A stretch of DNA of 64,000 nt, from positions 868,001 through 932,000 of the forward strand of contig NZ_JACVCU010000001.1 in the NCBI RefSeq assembly GCF_014518425.1, given 5' to 3'. Source of the stretch: Terrabacter sp. MAHUQ-38. Lineage in GTDB: Bacteria > Actinomycetota > Actinomycetes > Actinomycetales > Dermatophilaceae. The position numbers and the translations under genes were made by a program. Below are positions 47,915 to 55,503 of the stretch, piece by piece. Position 1 is the stretch's first letter, and each line of letters starts with the position of its first letter. The notes under the pieces were generated by a model. The model was not told the origin of the DNA. It saw nothing but the letters and a program-made list of their open reading frames with translations, and did no database searches.

Positions 47915-48864
47915 TGAGCACCGCAACCACTCCCGGCCTCGGGGCCGACCACCTCGCCCACGTCGCCGAGTCAGCCACCCCGGCAGTGCACCGTGGGGGA
48001 GAGGAACGACACGGCATACGCCGGGCGCTCGGTGTCCTGGTGCGGATCGCGCTGTGCCTCGTCTTCGGGCTGCCGCTGGTCTTCATGTTCGTGTCGAGCT
48101 TCAAGCCGGACCTGCAGATCTTCTCGGACCTCGGCAACATCAAGGCGTTCCTGCCGGTCGGCGACATCTCGTTCGAGAACTACTCGGGTGTCTTCGGCCG
48201 AGTTCCCTTCGCGCAGTTCATGATGAACTCCGTCATCATCACGGTCGTCACCGTGGTGCTCGGCATCGTCGTCAACTCGATGGCGGCGTTCGCGCTCGCG
48301 CGGATCGGCTTCAAGGGCGGCGGCATCGTGCTCGGCGTCATCCTCGCGACGCTCATCGTGCCGTTCGAGACGCTGGCGCTGCCGCTGCTGTGGTGGTCGA
48401 ACAAGCTGCCGTTCCTCGGACCCGACGGCTTCACCGAGGGCTGGCTCGACACGTACCAGGTGCAGATCATCCCGTTCATCGCGAACGCGTTCTCGATCTT
48501 CCTCTTCTACCAGTACTTCGACAGCATCCCGAAGGAGCTCGACGAGGCGGCGAAGGTCGACGGCGCAGGGTGGTTCCGGATCTACCGCAGCATCGTCATG
48601 CCGCTGTCGGGACCGGCGGTCGCGACCGTCGCGATCCTCACCTTCCTGCCGATGTGGAACCAGTACCTCTGGCCGCTCATGGCGGTGCAGTCGGAGGAGC
48701 TGCGGCCGGTCATGGTCGGCATCGACTACTTCAAGCAGCTCAACACCTCGTGGGGGCAGATCATGGCGTACGCGTCGATCATCACCGCGCCGGTGCTCGT
48801 CCTGTTCGTGGCCTTCCAGCGGGCCTTCATCAACTCCATCGCCAGCAGTGGCGTGAAAGGCTGA
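47914..48864 (+). CDS. CUT1 sugar ABC transporter permease (MalG/UgpE type, module 3)
   Basis: This 316-residue permease has six membrane segments and the EAA loop EAAKVDGAGWFRIYRSIVMP. Translation can begin at GTG 47911 or ATG 47914, both overlapping the previous stop. It completes the module-3 importer channel and is followed after 3 bases by the glycosidase gene. Confidence 0.92.
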   Translation: MSTATTPGLGADHLAHVAESATPAVHRGGEERHGIRRALGVLVRIALCLVFGLPLVFMFVSSFKPDLQIFSDLGNIKAFLPVGDISFENYSGVFGRVPFAQFMMNSVIITVVTVVLGIVVNSMAAFALARIGFKGGGIVLGVILATLIVPFETLALPLLWWSNKLPFLGPDGFTEGWLDTYQVQIIPFIANAFSIFLFYQYFDSIPKELDEAAKVDGAGWFRIYRSIVMPLSGPAVATVAILTFLPMWNQYLWPLMAVQSEELRPVMVGIDYFKQLNTSWGQIMAYASIITAPVLVLFVAFQRAFINSIASSGVKG

Positions 48865-48867
48865 ATC

Positions 48868-49863
48868 GTGTTTCGTCTTCCCGAGGCGTGGGTGTGGGAC
48901 TTCTGGCTCGTCGACGACGGGTCGGAGTACCACATGTTCTTCCTCTACGCCTCCCGCGCGCTGCGTGACCCGGACGCCCGGCACTACCGGGCGTCCGTGG
49001 GTCACGCTGTGTCCTCCGACCTGGTTCATTGGGAACGCGTGGCCGACGCGCTCGTGCGCTCGGACGCGCCGGCGTTCGACGACCTCGCGACGTGGACCGG
49101 CTCGGTCGTGCGGCACCCGGACGGGCGGTGGTTCATGTTCTACACGGGGTCGACGGCGGTGCCGGGGACGCCGGCGAACATCCAGTCCATTGGGTATGCC
49201 GTGTCCTCTGACCTTCTCGTGTGGGACAAGGCGCCGGGGCCGGTGCTGGCCGCGGATCCGCGGTGGTACGAGAGGTACTCCGACGGGCACTGGCACGACG
49301 AGGCGTTCCGCGACCCGTGGGTCTTCGCCGACCCTGCTGGTGACGGGTGGCACATGCTGATCACGGCGCGGTCCAACCATGGGCCTGCTGCCGATCCGTC
49401 GGACACGTTCGACCGCGGCGTCGTCGGGCACGCGTGGTCTGCTGACCTGGAGAACTGGGAGCTACGGCCGCCGCTCTCGGAGCCGGGGACCGGCTTCGGC
49501 CAGCTCGAGGTCTTCCAGCTCGTCGAGATCGACGGCCGGCAGGTGCTCGTCTTCAACTGCCAGGCCGCGGAGATGACGGCTGCTCGACGCGCGACCGGCA
49601 TCACCCCCGGAGTGTGGGTGGCCTCGGCCGAGTCGGCGCTCGGGCCGTACGGCCTCGCCGATGCGCAGCAGCTGACGGATGACCAGCTCTACGTGGGCAA
49701 GTTCATCCGCGACCGCGAGACCGGGGAGACGAAGTTCCTCGCGTTCGTGAACCAGGTCGACGGCGAGTTCGTCGGCGAGATCACCGACCCCTACGCCGTG
49801 TCCTGGGACGGCGACCGTCTCGTGCTGACGCCGGCGCGCGACATCGCGGGCGTCGCCCGCTGA
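48868..49863 (+). CDS. GH32/GH68-like (clan J) glycoside hydrolase, short form, module 3
   Basis: This 331-residue paralogue of the gene at 40732 has the same order of motifs: WVWDFW (D11), AFRDPWVF (D149) and QLEVFQ (E214), plus the blade motif DDLATWTGSVV shared by both. It begins with GTG three bases after the permease stop, so it is part of the operon. No signal peptide is present, so the imported sugar is probably cleaved in the cytosol. A decayed copy of its central part lies about 125 bp downstream of its stop. Confidence 0.75.
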   Translation: MFRLPEAWVWDFWLVDDGSEYHMFFLYASRALRDPDARHYRASVGHAVSSDLVHWERVADALVRSDAPAFDDLATWTGSVVRHPDGRWFMFYTGSTAVPGTPANIQSIGYAVSSDLLVWDKAPGPVLAADPRWYERYSDGHWHDEAFRDPWVFADPAGDGWHMLITARSNHGPAADPSDTFDRGVVGHAWSADLENWELRPPLSEPGTGFGQLEVFQLVEIDGRQVLVFNCQAAEMTAARRATGITPGVWVASAESALGPYGLADAQQLTDDQLYVGKFIRDRETGETKFLAFVNQVDGEFVGEITDPYAVSWDGDRLVLTPARDIAGVAR

Positions 49864-49914
49864 ACCGCCGAGGTGGGGCTCTTCCCGCCGCTACCTCGGA
49901 AGGCGGTTACCGCC
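49863..49914 (+). terminator. Bulged hairpin at the end of sugar module 3
   Basis: AACCGCCGAGGT (49863-49874) pairs with ACCTCGGAAGGCGGTT (49893-49908) with a 4-base bulge. The palindrome GGCGG-TTA-CCGCC overlaps its end. Confidence 0.6.
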
Positions 49915-49928
49915 AACCGCCTGGAAAC

Positions 49929-49965
49929 GTCGTGCCCGCCGTCGAACTCTGGCGGCGGGCACGAC
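49929..49965. terminator. Strong hairpin before the island
   Basis: Perfect 13-bp arms (GTCGTGCCCGCCG and its complement) around an 11-base loop. It is the last core-like feature before the glycosidase remnant and the lower-GC region. Confidence 0.75.
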
Positions 49966-49987
49966 TTCTGACCAAGCCGCATGGTCC

Positions 49988-50097
49988 GCTGACTGGAGTA
50001 CTGGGAGCTGCGGGACTGCGCTCGGAGCCGGGGACGGGCTTCGGTCAGCTCGAGGTGTTCCAACTCGTCGAGGTCGACGGCCGTCAGGTGCTCGTCC
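49988..50097 (+). pseudogene. Decayed fragment of the module-3 glycosidase gene
   Basis: About 110 bases closely match 49442-49552 of the intact gene: the translated pieces SEPGTGFGQLEVFQLVEVDG and RQVLV are nearly identical to the enzyme around E214. There is no start or continuation on either side. It is a remnant of a duplication or an insertion scar at the border of the acquired region. Confidence 0.85.
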
Positions 50098-50128
50098 TCG
50101 CCCGAGGCGGACCATAGTTCCAAGGCTT

Positions 50129-50455
50129 TCACGCACCGCCGAGTCGGGACGCCTCTTCCCTCCCCCGAGCAGTCAGAGTCCAGACCCCTCGTGTGCTTCG
50201 CCCAGCCACGTAGGGCACGATCACGCCGTCGCCGACCATGGCATTGCGCTCCCAAGCCGCTTGATTCTCCTATTTGACCTCGCGATTCGATGGCTGACAA
50301 CGGCGGTCATCCGCCGTCAGAACGTCACTTAGACGATCTTCCATCGCCTCAAGTACTCGAGCCTTTGTTGCAGATCCTCCGAGGTCGTTGAGGGCCAGCA
50401 GCATGAACGTGCGCAAGACTGCCTGTGGCGTGAGTGGTATTCGATTCCTTCTCAT
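50129..50455 (-). pseudogene. Mrr_N-like winged-helix protein interrupted by one amber codon
   Basis: From ATG 50455 the sequence reads as an Mrr N-terminal-type domain (RIPLTPQAVLRTFMLLALND, LGGSATKARVLEAMEDRL) to a TAG at 50270-50272. The same frame then continues without a further stop to TGA at 50129: ENQAAWERNAMVGDGVIVPY and GRSTRGVWTLTARGREEASR, exactly the second half of this domain. The TAG is one base from TGG, and a Trp would fit the family. The repaired product would have about 108 residues, a stand-alone winged helix without a nuclease domain. It is either a recent nonsense mutation or a sequencing error. Confidence 0.75.
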
Positions 50456-50494
50456 TCATCGACTGTTGGTGTGCCTCGACCCTGATGTGCTGGT

Positions 50495-52105
50495 CTAGGA
50501 CCGGGAGTCGGCGCGCCCCGCAATCTCAAGACCTGTCCTTGTGCCTTCATCCAGGATTGGGGGTGCTGGGATCTCCTCTGAAGGCAAGTGCATGAACGAC
50601 TGAACCAGCTGGCCAAAACGTACGATCTCCTCGCGCAGTGCCTCTTTCCTCGAGTGGTCGGGCAGTTCCATTCCGACGCTGTGGCTCGTCGCAACGACCT
50701 CGACCTTGGCCGGCTGACGCGCATTCATGAGGGTCTGGTCGAACCGGACGTACCGAAGATCCTCCATCTTGATGGCGTCAAGAATCGACCCGTTCTTCTT
50801 GAACTCGCTCTTGTCGAGGACGAGGATCCGCCGGTCGGTGACCACGACGTGCTTCCACTCGTCCCAAGACCACCACTGCCCGATCTTGGCGTCCGCGTAG
50901 GCGAGCAACCTTTCATCTTTTCCGAGCTGCCATCGCAGAACTCGCGGGAGGAGTTCGGGAACGCCTTCGTCCGCGACAACGATGGCGGGCTTCTGGATGC
51001 CCCGCTCGTTGGCTGCGAAGCCATGGAGAAGCTTGGCCGTTTGATCCTGCAGAACCTTCGCTGCCTGGGCAACGTGTTCCGCCGATCGCCTGCCCTTGGT
51101 CCAGGGGATCGTCTTGTCTCCTGGGAGCTCTGCCATGATTCCCAGATGGACAGTGAGAACTGTCAGCAGCTCCTCAGCCCGCTCTAGATCGCGAGTCCGC
51201 TCGACCCGCGCATCGTCCGCCACCTTCTGGAGAAGTAGCCCTGAGTCAGTGTCGTCTTGGCCGGCGACGGCGTAGATGTGGCCAGCGCGCAGCGCCTGGT
51301 AGGTGAACCATGCTTGTTGGGCTTGGAGCAGGCCCTGGGCATCCTGCAGCATCGCCTCCGCATGATGTGTCAGGTACTCGTTTCGGTCCTCGTGCTTCTT
51401 GAGCTTAAGAAGTTCGCGGTTGTGCGCGTCCACCTTGCTCTCAAACAGCCGCCGCGCCGTTCGGAGCTGCGCCTCATGCCCCGCGAAGTTCTGCCAGATG
51501 TGGTCGCTCACCTTGCCGATGTGCCGTGCCTCGTCCACGCCCTTGAGCATGGTCTCGTGCAGGCCTTGGACCTGAGCCCACTGTTCAGCTCGGATGGCTT
51601 TGAGCACCTCGTCAGTGAGTGCGATGTTCTCGCGCACCAAGGAGGAGATCTCTGCGAGCTGGGCCTGGATGGCGAGGAGGGCAACTGCCGGCCCCAAGGA
51701 GGCCAGAACGGCCGTGGCACCCGATGCGCCGGCCGGCATCCACCGGATGGAGTGCGCCATCTTGCCGTTGGCGTCCACGAGGGTGCCGAGGTTCACGCCG
51801 CCACTCGTGAGTGGTTTTGCGGTCTGAAGCATCTTCATCGTCTCCGGGGCGAGCCTCACGAGACCCTGCATCTGCGCGATCCCCTGGAGGGCTTGCCCGC
51901 CCACATTCGCGGCACCGAGGACTCGACTCACAGTGTCGGTCGCTGCGCTCGCTGATGCTCTCGGCAACAGCTCCAAGTCGAAGATCTCGACGCCCTCGGG
52001 CGGGTGGGGCCCGAAGACGAGGCCCCAGCCGTCCTCGACTTCCACGAGGGTGGTGCTCGGCTCGTCCTGAGCCGCCGCAGCGTTGCCGTCGTCGTGAATG
52101 TTCAT
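50495..52105 (-). CDS. Coiled-coil protein with C-terminal PH-like domain, coupled to DUF932
   Basis: This 536-residue protein has a hydrophobic stretch (GATAVLASLGPAVALLAIQAQ, about residues 128-148), a long charged helical region (about 150-340) and a C-terminal bacterial PH-like segment (ERLLAYADAKIGQWWSWDEW, HVVVTDRRILVLDKSEF, about 405-500). No enzyme motif was found. Its start overlaps the DUF932 stop, so the two are made together. Codon use is more relaxed than in the sugar region. A membrane-associated scaffold or sensor in a defence setting is inferred; the function is unknown. Confidence 0.65.
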   Translation of the reverse strand: MNIHDDGNAAAAQDEPSTTLVEVEDGWGLVFGPHPPEGVEIFDLELLPRASASAATDTVSRVLGAANVGGQALQGIAQMQGLVRLAPETMKMLQTAKPLTSGGVNLGTLVDANGKMAHSIRWMPAGASGATAVLASLGPAVALLAIQAQLAEISSLVRENIALTDEVLKAIRAEQWAQVQGLHETMLKGVDEARHIGKVSDHIWQNFAGHEAQLRTARRLFESKVDAHNRELLKLKKHEDRNEYLTHHAEAMLQDAQGLLQAQQAWFTYQALRAGHIYAVAGQDDTDSGLLLQKVADDARVERTRDLERAEELLTVLTVHLGIMAELPGDKTIPWTKGRRSAEHVAQAAKVLQDQTAKLLHGFAANERGIQKPAIVVADEGVPELLPRVLRWQLGKDERLLAYADAKIGQWWSWDEWKHVVVTDRRILVLDKSEFKKNGSILDAIKMEDLRYVRFDQTLMNARQPAKVEVVATSHSVGMELPDHSRKEALREEIVRFGQLVQSFMHLPSEEIPAPPILDEGTRTGLEIAGRADSRS

Positions 52106-53139
52106 GCCGGAAGTCCCTCCTTCACCGTGACCCCGACCGTCGCTAGGGATCGAAGTGTCTTGTCGTCGATGTCCTCGAAGCCGCCGGACGTAGCGCGCAG
52201 CGCATTGCGCTCGGCCCGTGACCGTGGGTCCGTGCGTTTAGCTGGGGCTACGTGGTGCTGGTACGTGTTGATGGCCGCCACCACGCCGTATGCCGTGTTC
52301 CTCCACGGGGCCACGCGGCGGTCCGTTCTCCAGAGCTCATAGACGGCGCTACGCGCGGCTAGATTTCGATGCGTCCTGAACCTCTCGGGGTTCTTCAAGG
52401 GGAAGTGCGCTTCAAGGAATTGAAGCCAATGCTCATCCGTCACCTTGGTGTGACACTGGGCCCGGACCTGCTGTGAGAAGCGGGTAGTGGTGAGCTCGAG
52501 TAGCTGGAGCGCGTCGCGGACGTCGTCTACATCGAACTGGCTGTGCTTCGTGTGCCGGATTCGCAACTTTGCCGCATCCTCGTCCTTGAGCGCCGCATTG
52601 AGCGTGTTATCGCACACGACGACCTGCGCACCCGTGAGATAGGTCGTAGACGACCTGCCGTCGAGGGAGCTCGTAGCGGTGAGGAAGGGGCGAAACGCCA
52701 CTCCCTCTGGAGTCGAGATGGTCTCGGGGACCTCGACCTGGACCCATGCGCGGGCGCCCTGCTTCAGTAGACCGGCTGATCCGATTCCTAGATCGGGCCC
52801 CACGAGATCGGAGATCCGGTCCAAGAGCCATGCTCGGTAGGGGTGAATCTCGTAGGAGCTGCTCACGATGCCGAGAACTTCGAGGTTGTCGGACCTCGTG
52901 ATGGCCTTGTATCCCTCCGCCTTGGTGCTGATGAGGCCGCCTGTGTCTGCGTAGACGTCTACGGCCACCGGATCCCAAGCGAACAGGCGCCTGTTGACCT
53001 CTTCGACCGGAATCGGGCCCGTGTAGTGATTGGGCTCTGAGCCTTGATCCGACTTCCGATAGTGCCAAGCGGTGCCACGCTTCTCCGTGAATCCGATGAG
53101 AACATTTCGGTTGAGCCAACTCATGGACTCTGCTGACAT
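52102..53139 (-). CDS. DUF932 (phage/plasmid-like) protein
   Basis: This 345-residue protein matches the DUF932 family seen on phages, plasmids and islands: DNLEVLGIVSSSYEIHPYRAW near residue 85, a central TYLTGAQVVVCDNTLNAAL and KLRIRHTKHSQFDVDDVRDAL. The ATG at 53139 has AGGGAG upstream. It is followed by the PH-like/coiled-coil gene with an ATGA overlap, and preceded by the methyltransferase gene on the same strand after 148 bp. Its biochemical role is not established. Confidence 0.8.
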   Translation of the reverse strand: MSAESMSWLNRNVLIGFTEKRGTAWHYRKSDQGSEPNHYTGPIPVEEVNRRLFAWDPVAVDVYADTGGLISTKAEGYKAITRSDNLEVLGIVSSSYEIHPYRAWLLDRISDLVGPDLGIGSAGLLKQGARAWVQVEVPETISTPEGVAFRPFLTATSSLDGRSSTTYLTGAQVVVCDNTLNAALKDEDAAKLRIRHTKHSQFDVDDVRDALQLLELTTTRFSQQVRAQCHTKVTDEHWLQFLEAHFPLKNPERFRTHRNLAARSAVYELWRTDRRVAPWRNTAYGVVAAINTYQHHVAPAKRTDPRSRAERNALRATSGGFEDIDDKTLRSLATVGVTVKEGLPA

Positions 53140-53200
53140 CGGCTTGCTCCCTGTGATGTTCTTATGAAGACAGGAGGACGTTATCGTCCTTTAGGTTGCC

Positions 53201-53226
53201 CAGCGGGCCATTTGGGCGGCCCGCTG
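53201..53226. terminator. Hairpin after the methyltransferase gene
   Basis: Perfect 9-bp arms (CAGCGGGCC/GGCCCGCTG) with an 8-base loop downstream of the methyltransferase stop on the minus strand. A smaller AGGACG-TTAT-CGTCCT hairpin lies next to it (53175-53190). Confidence 0.6.
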
Positions 53227-53287
53227 CGTCCCGCCCACCGTAGGACGCGATGGCTCCCATGCGTGCGCTCAGCAGATCGTGGGGTTG

Positions 53288-54769
53288 TCAGGCAGAGACG
53301 CCGAGGACGCCCGCTACGACCTCCGCCAGCTGTAGGGCCAGATAGGGGGGCACTGCGTTCCCCACCTGATGGTACTGCTGCGTCCGATTGCCGCAGAAGA
53401 AGTAGTCGTCGGGGAACGTCTGCAGGCGCGCGGCCTCCCGAACCGTGAAGCTCCGCATTTGGCTGGGATCTGGGTGGATGTAGTAGTGCCCATCCTTTGA
53501 GATGTGCGACGTGATGGTCGTGCTCGGCGTCTTCCACGCCTGCACGCGGAATCTGTCGGTGAAAGGTGCGTCGAGGCTGCGCGCGTTGGCATGGTTTGGG
53601 ATGAGTGCCTCTGGTAGCTGACCTAGTTTCACCGTCGTGCCCGTGGTTGCCTTGGCGGAGAGGTAGGCGTATCTCATCAGGTCAGTGACCATGTGCCCGC
53701 GAGCCTCGTGCTGAACGATGGCCCTGATTCCTGCCTTCGTGAGCCAATGTTCGAGTTCCCCGTCACGGCCCACAGGGGCCGGACCGCCCAACGCCCACCC
53801 GGTTTCGGTGAGCCGAGGACGATATCCCTTGGCTACGCCAGCCGTTTGAAGGCCGGCGTTCCGAATTTCTCGCCATGCGTCCCAGCCATCTTGGCGTGCG
53901 GGGCTGATGCGCGACCGGATGCGGGGCAGGTGCCCGATGACGTCCTCGACATTGGGCGTCGTCGAAGGTTGGAGGATTTTGGAGCGGGCCGCTGAGATGT
54001 CGCGGCGTACCCCGAGCAGGATCACCCGGTGACGTCTTTGGGGCACGCCGTACTCTTCGGCGCGGATGACGTAATCACCCGGGCTCAGGCCCGAGAACAG
54101 CGCGGAGCTGTCGTCGCCGACCACGAAGGAGCGGATCTCATATCCCTCACCAGCGTTTGCGAGGTCGTCCAAGATCATCGAGAAGAGGCGTTGTCCGCGG
54201 TGCGTGTGTGAGAGCAGCCCCTTGACGTTCTCCATGACGAACACCGGGGGACGATGTGTTGCGATGATGTCCAGGTACTCCCTGAAGAGGAAGTGCTTGA
54301 CGTCGTCCTCGAAATCGGGGTCGTTGGTACGCCGTGCGCGTCCGACCAGTGAATACGCTTGGCAAGGGGGCCCGCCGATGAGAACCCACAGGCCTCCCTC
54401 GGCCGAACGGGCCTGAAGCGCCCCTTTGATGTGGGAGGAGGCCCGTGTTCTGTTCTCGGGGCCGAGCTCGAGTTCGAGCACCTCACCGTTGGCGTGGTCG
54501 AGCGCCTTCTGCGCATCGTGGTCCGACGTGAAGTCCTCCCACGAGGTCTCGCCTCTGAGCACCGACTTGTACCGCTGGAGCGCCCGCTCAGAGCCGCGCA
54601 AGCTCCTTACTGCGGCGCGCAGCCGGAGTGTCTTGCATGCGACAGGGTCCATCTCGATGGATGCCGCCGTGGAGAAAATAGCTTCGTCACCGCGACCCAT
54701 GAGGCTGCAGAAGCCCTCGTTGAGCCCGCCGGGGCCGGCGAAGAGGTCAATGACGGGGATTTGCCGCAC
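53288..54769 (-). CDS. DNA (cytosine-5) methyltransferase
   Basis: This 493-residue enzyme has the ordered 5-methylcytosine motifs: I DLFAGPGGLNEGF, IV GGPPCQAYS with catalytic C136, VI MENVKGLL (E180), VIII QRRHRVILLG and X QVGNAVPPYLA. A long insert between motifs I and IV (residues 50-125) is unusual for small solitary enzymes. It starts at GTG 54769 with AGGAG upstream, 62 bp from the divergent Vsr gene. It transfers a methyl group from S-adenosylmethionine to cytosine in an unknown target sequence and could mark self DNA for the neighbouring defence genes. Confidence 0.93.
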   Translation of the reverse strand: MRQIPVIDLFAGPGGLNEGFCSLMGRGDEAIFSTAASIEMDPVACKTLRLRAAVRSLRGSERALQRYKSVLRGETSWEDFTSDHDAQKALDHANGEVLELELGPENRTRASSHIKGALQARSAEGGLWVLIGGPPCQAYSLVGRARRTNDPDFEDDVKHFLFREYLDIIATHRPPVFVMENVKGLLSHTHRGQRLFSMILDDLANAGEGYEIRSFVVGDDSSALFSGLSPGDYVIRAEEYGVPQRRHRVILLGVRRDISAARSKILQPSTTPNVEDVIGHLPRIRSRISPARQDGWDAWREIRNAGLQTAGVAKGYRPRLTETGWALGGPAPVGRDGELEHWLTKAGIRAIVQHEARGHMVTDLMRYAYLSAKATTGTTVKLGQLPEALIPNHANARSLDAPFTDRFRVQAWKTPSTTITSHISKDGHYYIHPDPSQMRSFTVREAARLQTFPDDYFFCGNRTQQYHQVGNAVPPYLALQLAEVVAGVLGVSA

Positions 54770-54831
54770 ACGGTGCTCCTGGGGATGGATCTGTGGTGCC
54801 AGGCTAGCAGTGTGCGGGAAACGGATGGCCA

Positions 54832-55269
54832 GTGGTAGACACCACGCGGAGCGGCGCCGAGCCCGAGAGGACGCCTCCAGACTCCAGACTCAGTGCGAGG
54901 TTCTCGATCCAGGCGCGTGTTTCGACGAAACCCGAGATCTCACTGCGGAGAGAGCTCCATCGCCGCGGCCTGAGGTACAGGGTCCAATTCAAGGTCGCAG
55001 GGCTGCCGCGTCGGAGAGTGGACGTTGCCTTCACCAAGGCACGCCTTGCCGTATTCGTGGACGGCTGCTTCTGGCACGCCTGCCCCGAGCACTGCGTCGT
55101 GCCGAAGGCGAACCGAGAATGGTGGGAATGGAAGTTCGCTGCGAACAAGGCAAGGGATGCTGACACGGATGACAGGCTCAGGAAGCTTGGTTGGCGCGTG
55201 GTGCGCATCTGGGAGCACGAGAGCAGTGTCGACGGCGCCGACCGGGTCTCGTGCTTGTTGAGCAAGTAG
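54832..55269 (+). CDS. vsr: Very short patch repair (Vsr) endonuclease
   Basis: This 145-residue protein has the Vsr fold motifs: TKPEISLRRELHRRGLRYR, PRRRVDVAF with catalytic-type D64, and FVDGCFWHACPEHC with the metal/zinc-site residues. Vsr nicks next to T:G mismatches that arise when 5-methylcytosine deaminates, which explains its place next to the methyltransferase. The GTG start at 54832 has only a weak ribosome-binding site. In some actinobacterial defence loci Vsr-like nucleases may also serve as the effector. Confidence 0.9.
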   Translation: MVDTTRSGAEPERTPPDSRLSARFSIQARVSTKPEISLRRELHRRGLRYRVQFKVAGLPRRRVDVAFTKARLAVFVDGCFWHACPEHCVVPKANREWWEWKFAANKARDADTDDRLRKLGWRVVRIWEHESSVDGADRVSCLLSK

Positions 55270-55503
55270 TCCCGTCCTCGCACGGTCACAGCGAAATGCG
55301 CTGACGACACTGTCGTCACCCGTCGGGCGTTGGACGCCGCGTACTCTTGGGCGCAAGCCGCACGCGGCCAGAGCGCACTGATCGGATTGAGACGCATGCG
55401 CGTGCGCGATTCAGCGACATGTCGCTGATGGGGCAAGAAGTCCGCACGCCGGCTCGGACGACGTGGTACCAATGTGCCTTGTCCGTCGACACGGGAGGTT
55501 TGC

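Noticed and set aside
55270-55503. Small gene or antitoxin before the GHKL ATPase
   Set aside because: Frames in this 234-bp interval show no family sequence or good start signals; it more likely holds the ATPase promoter.
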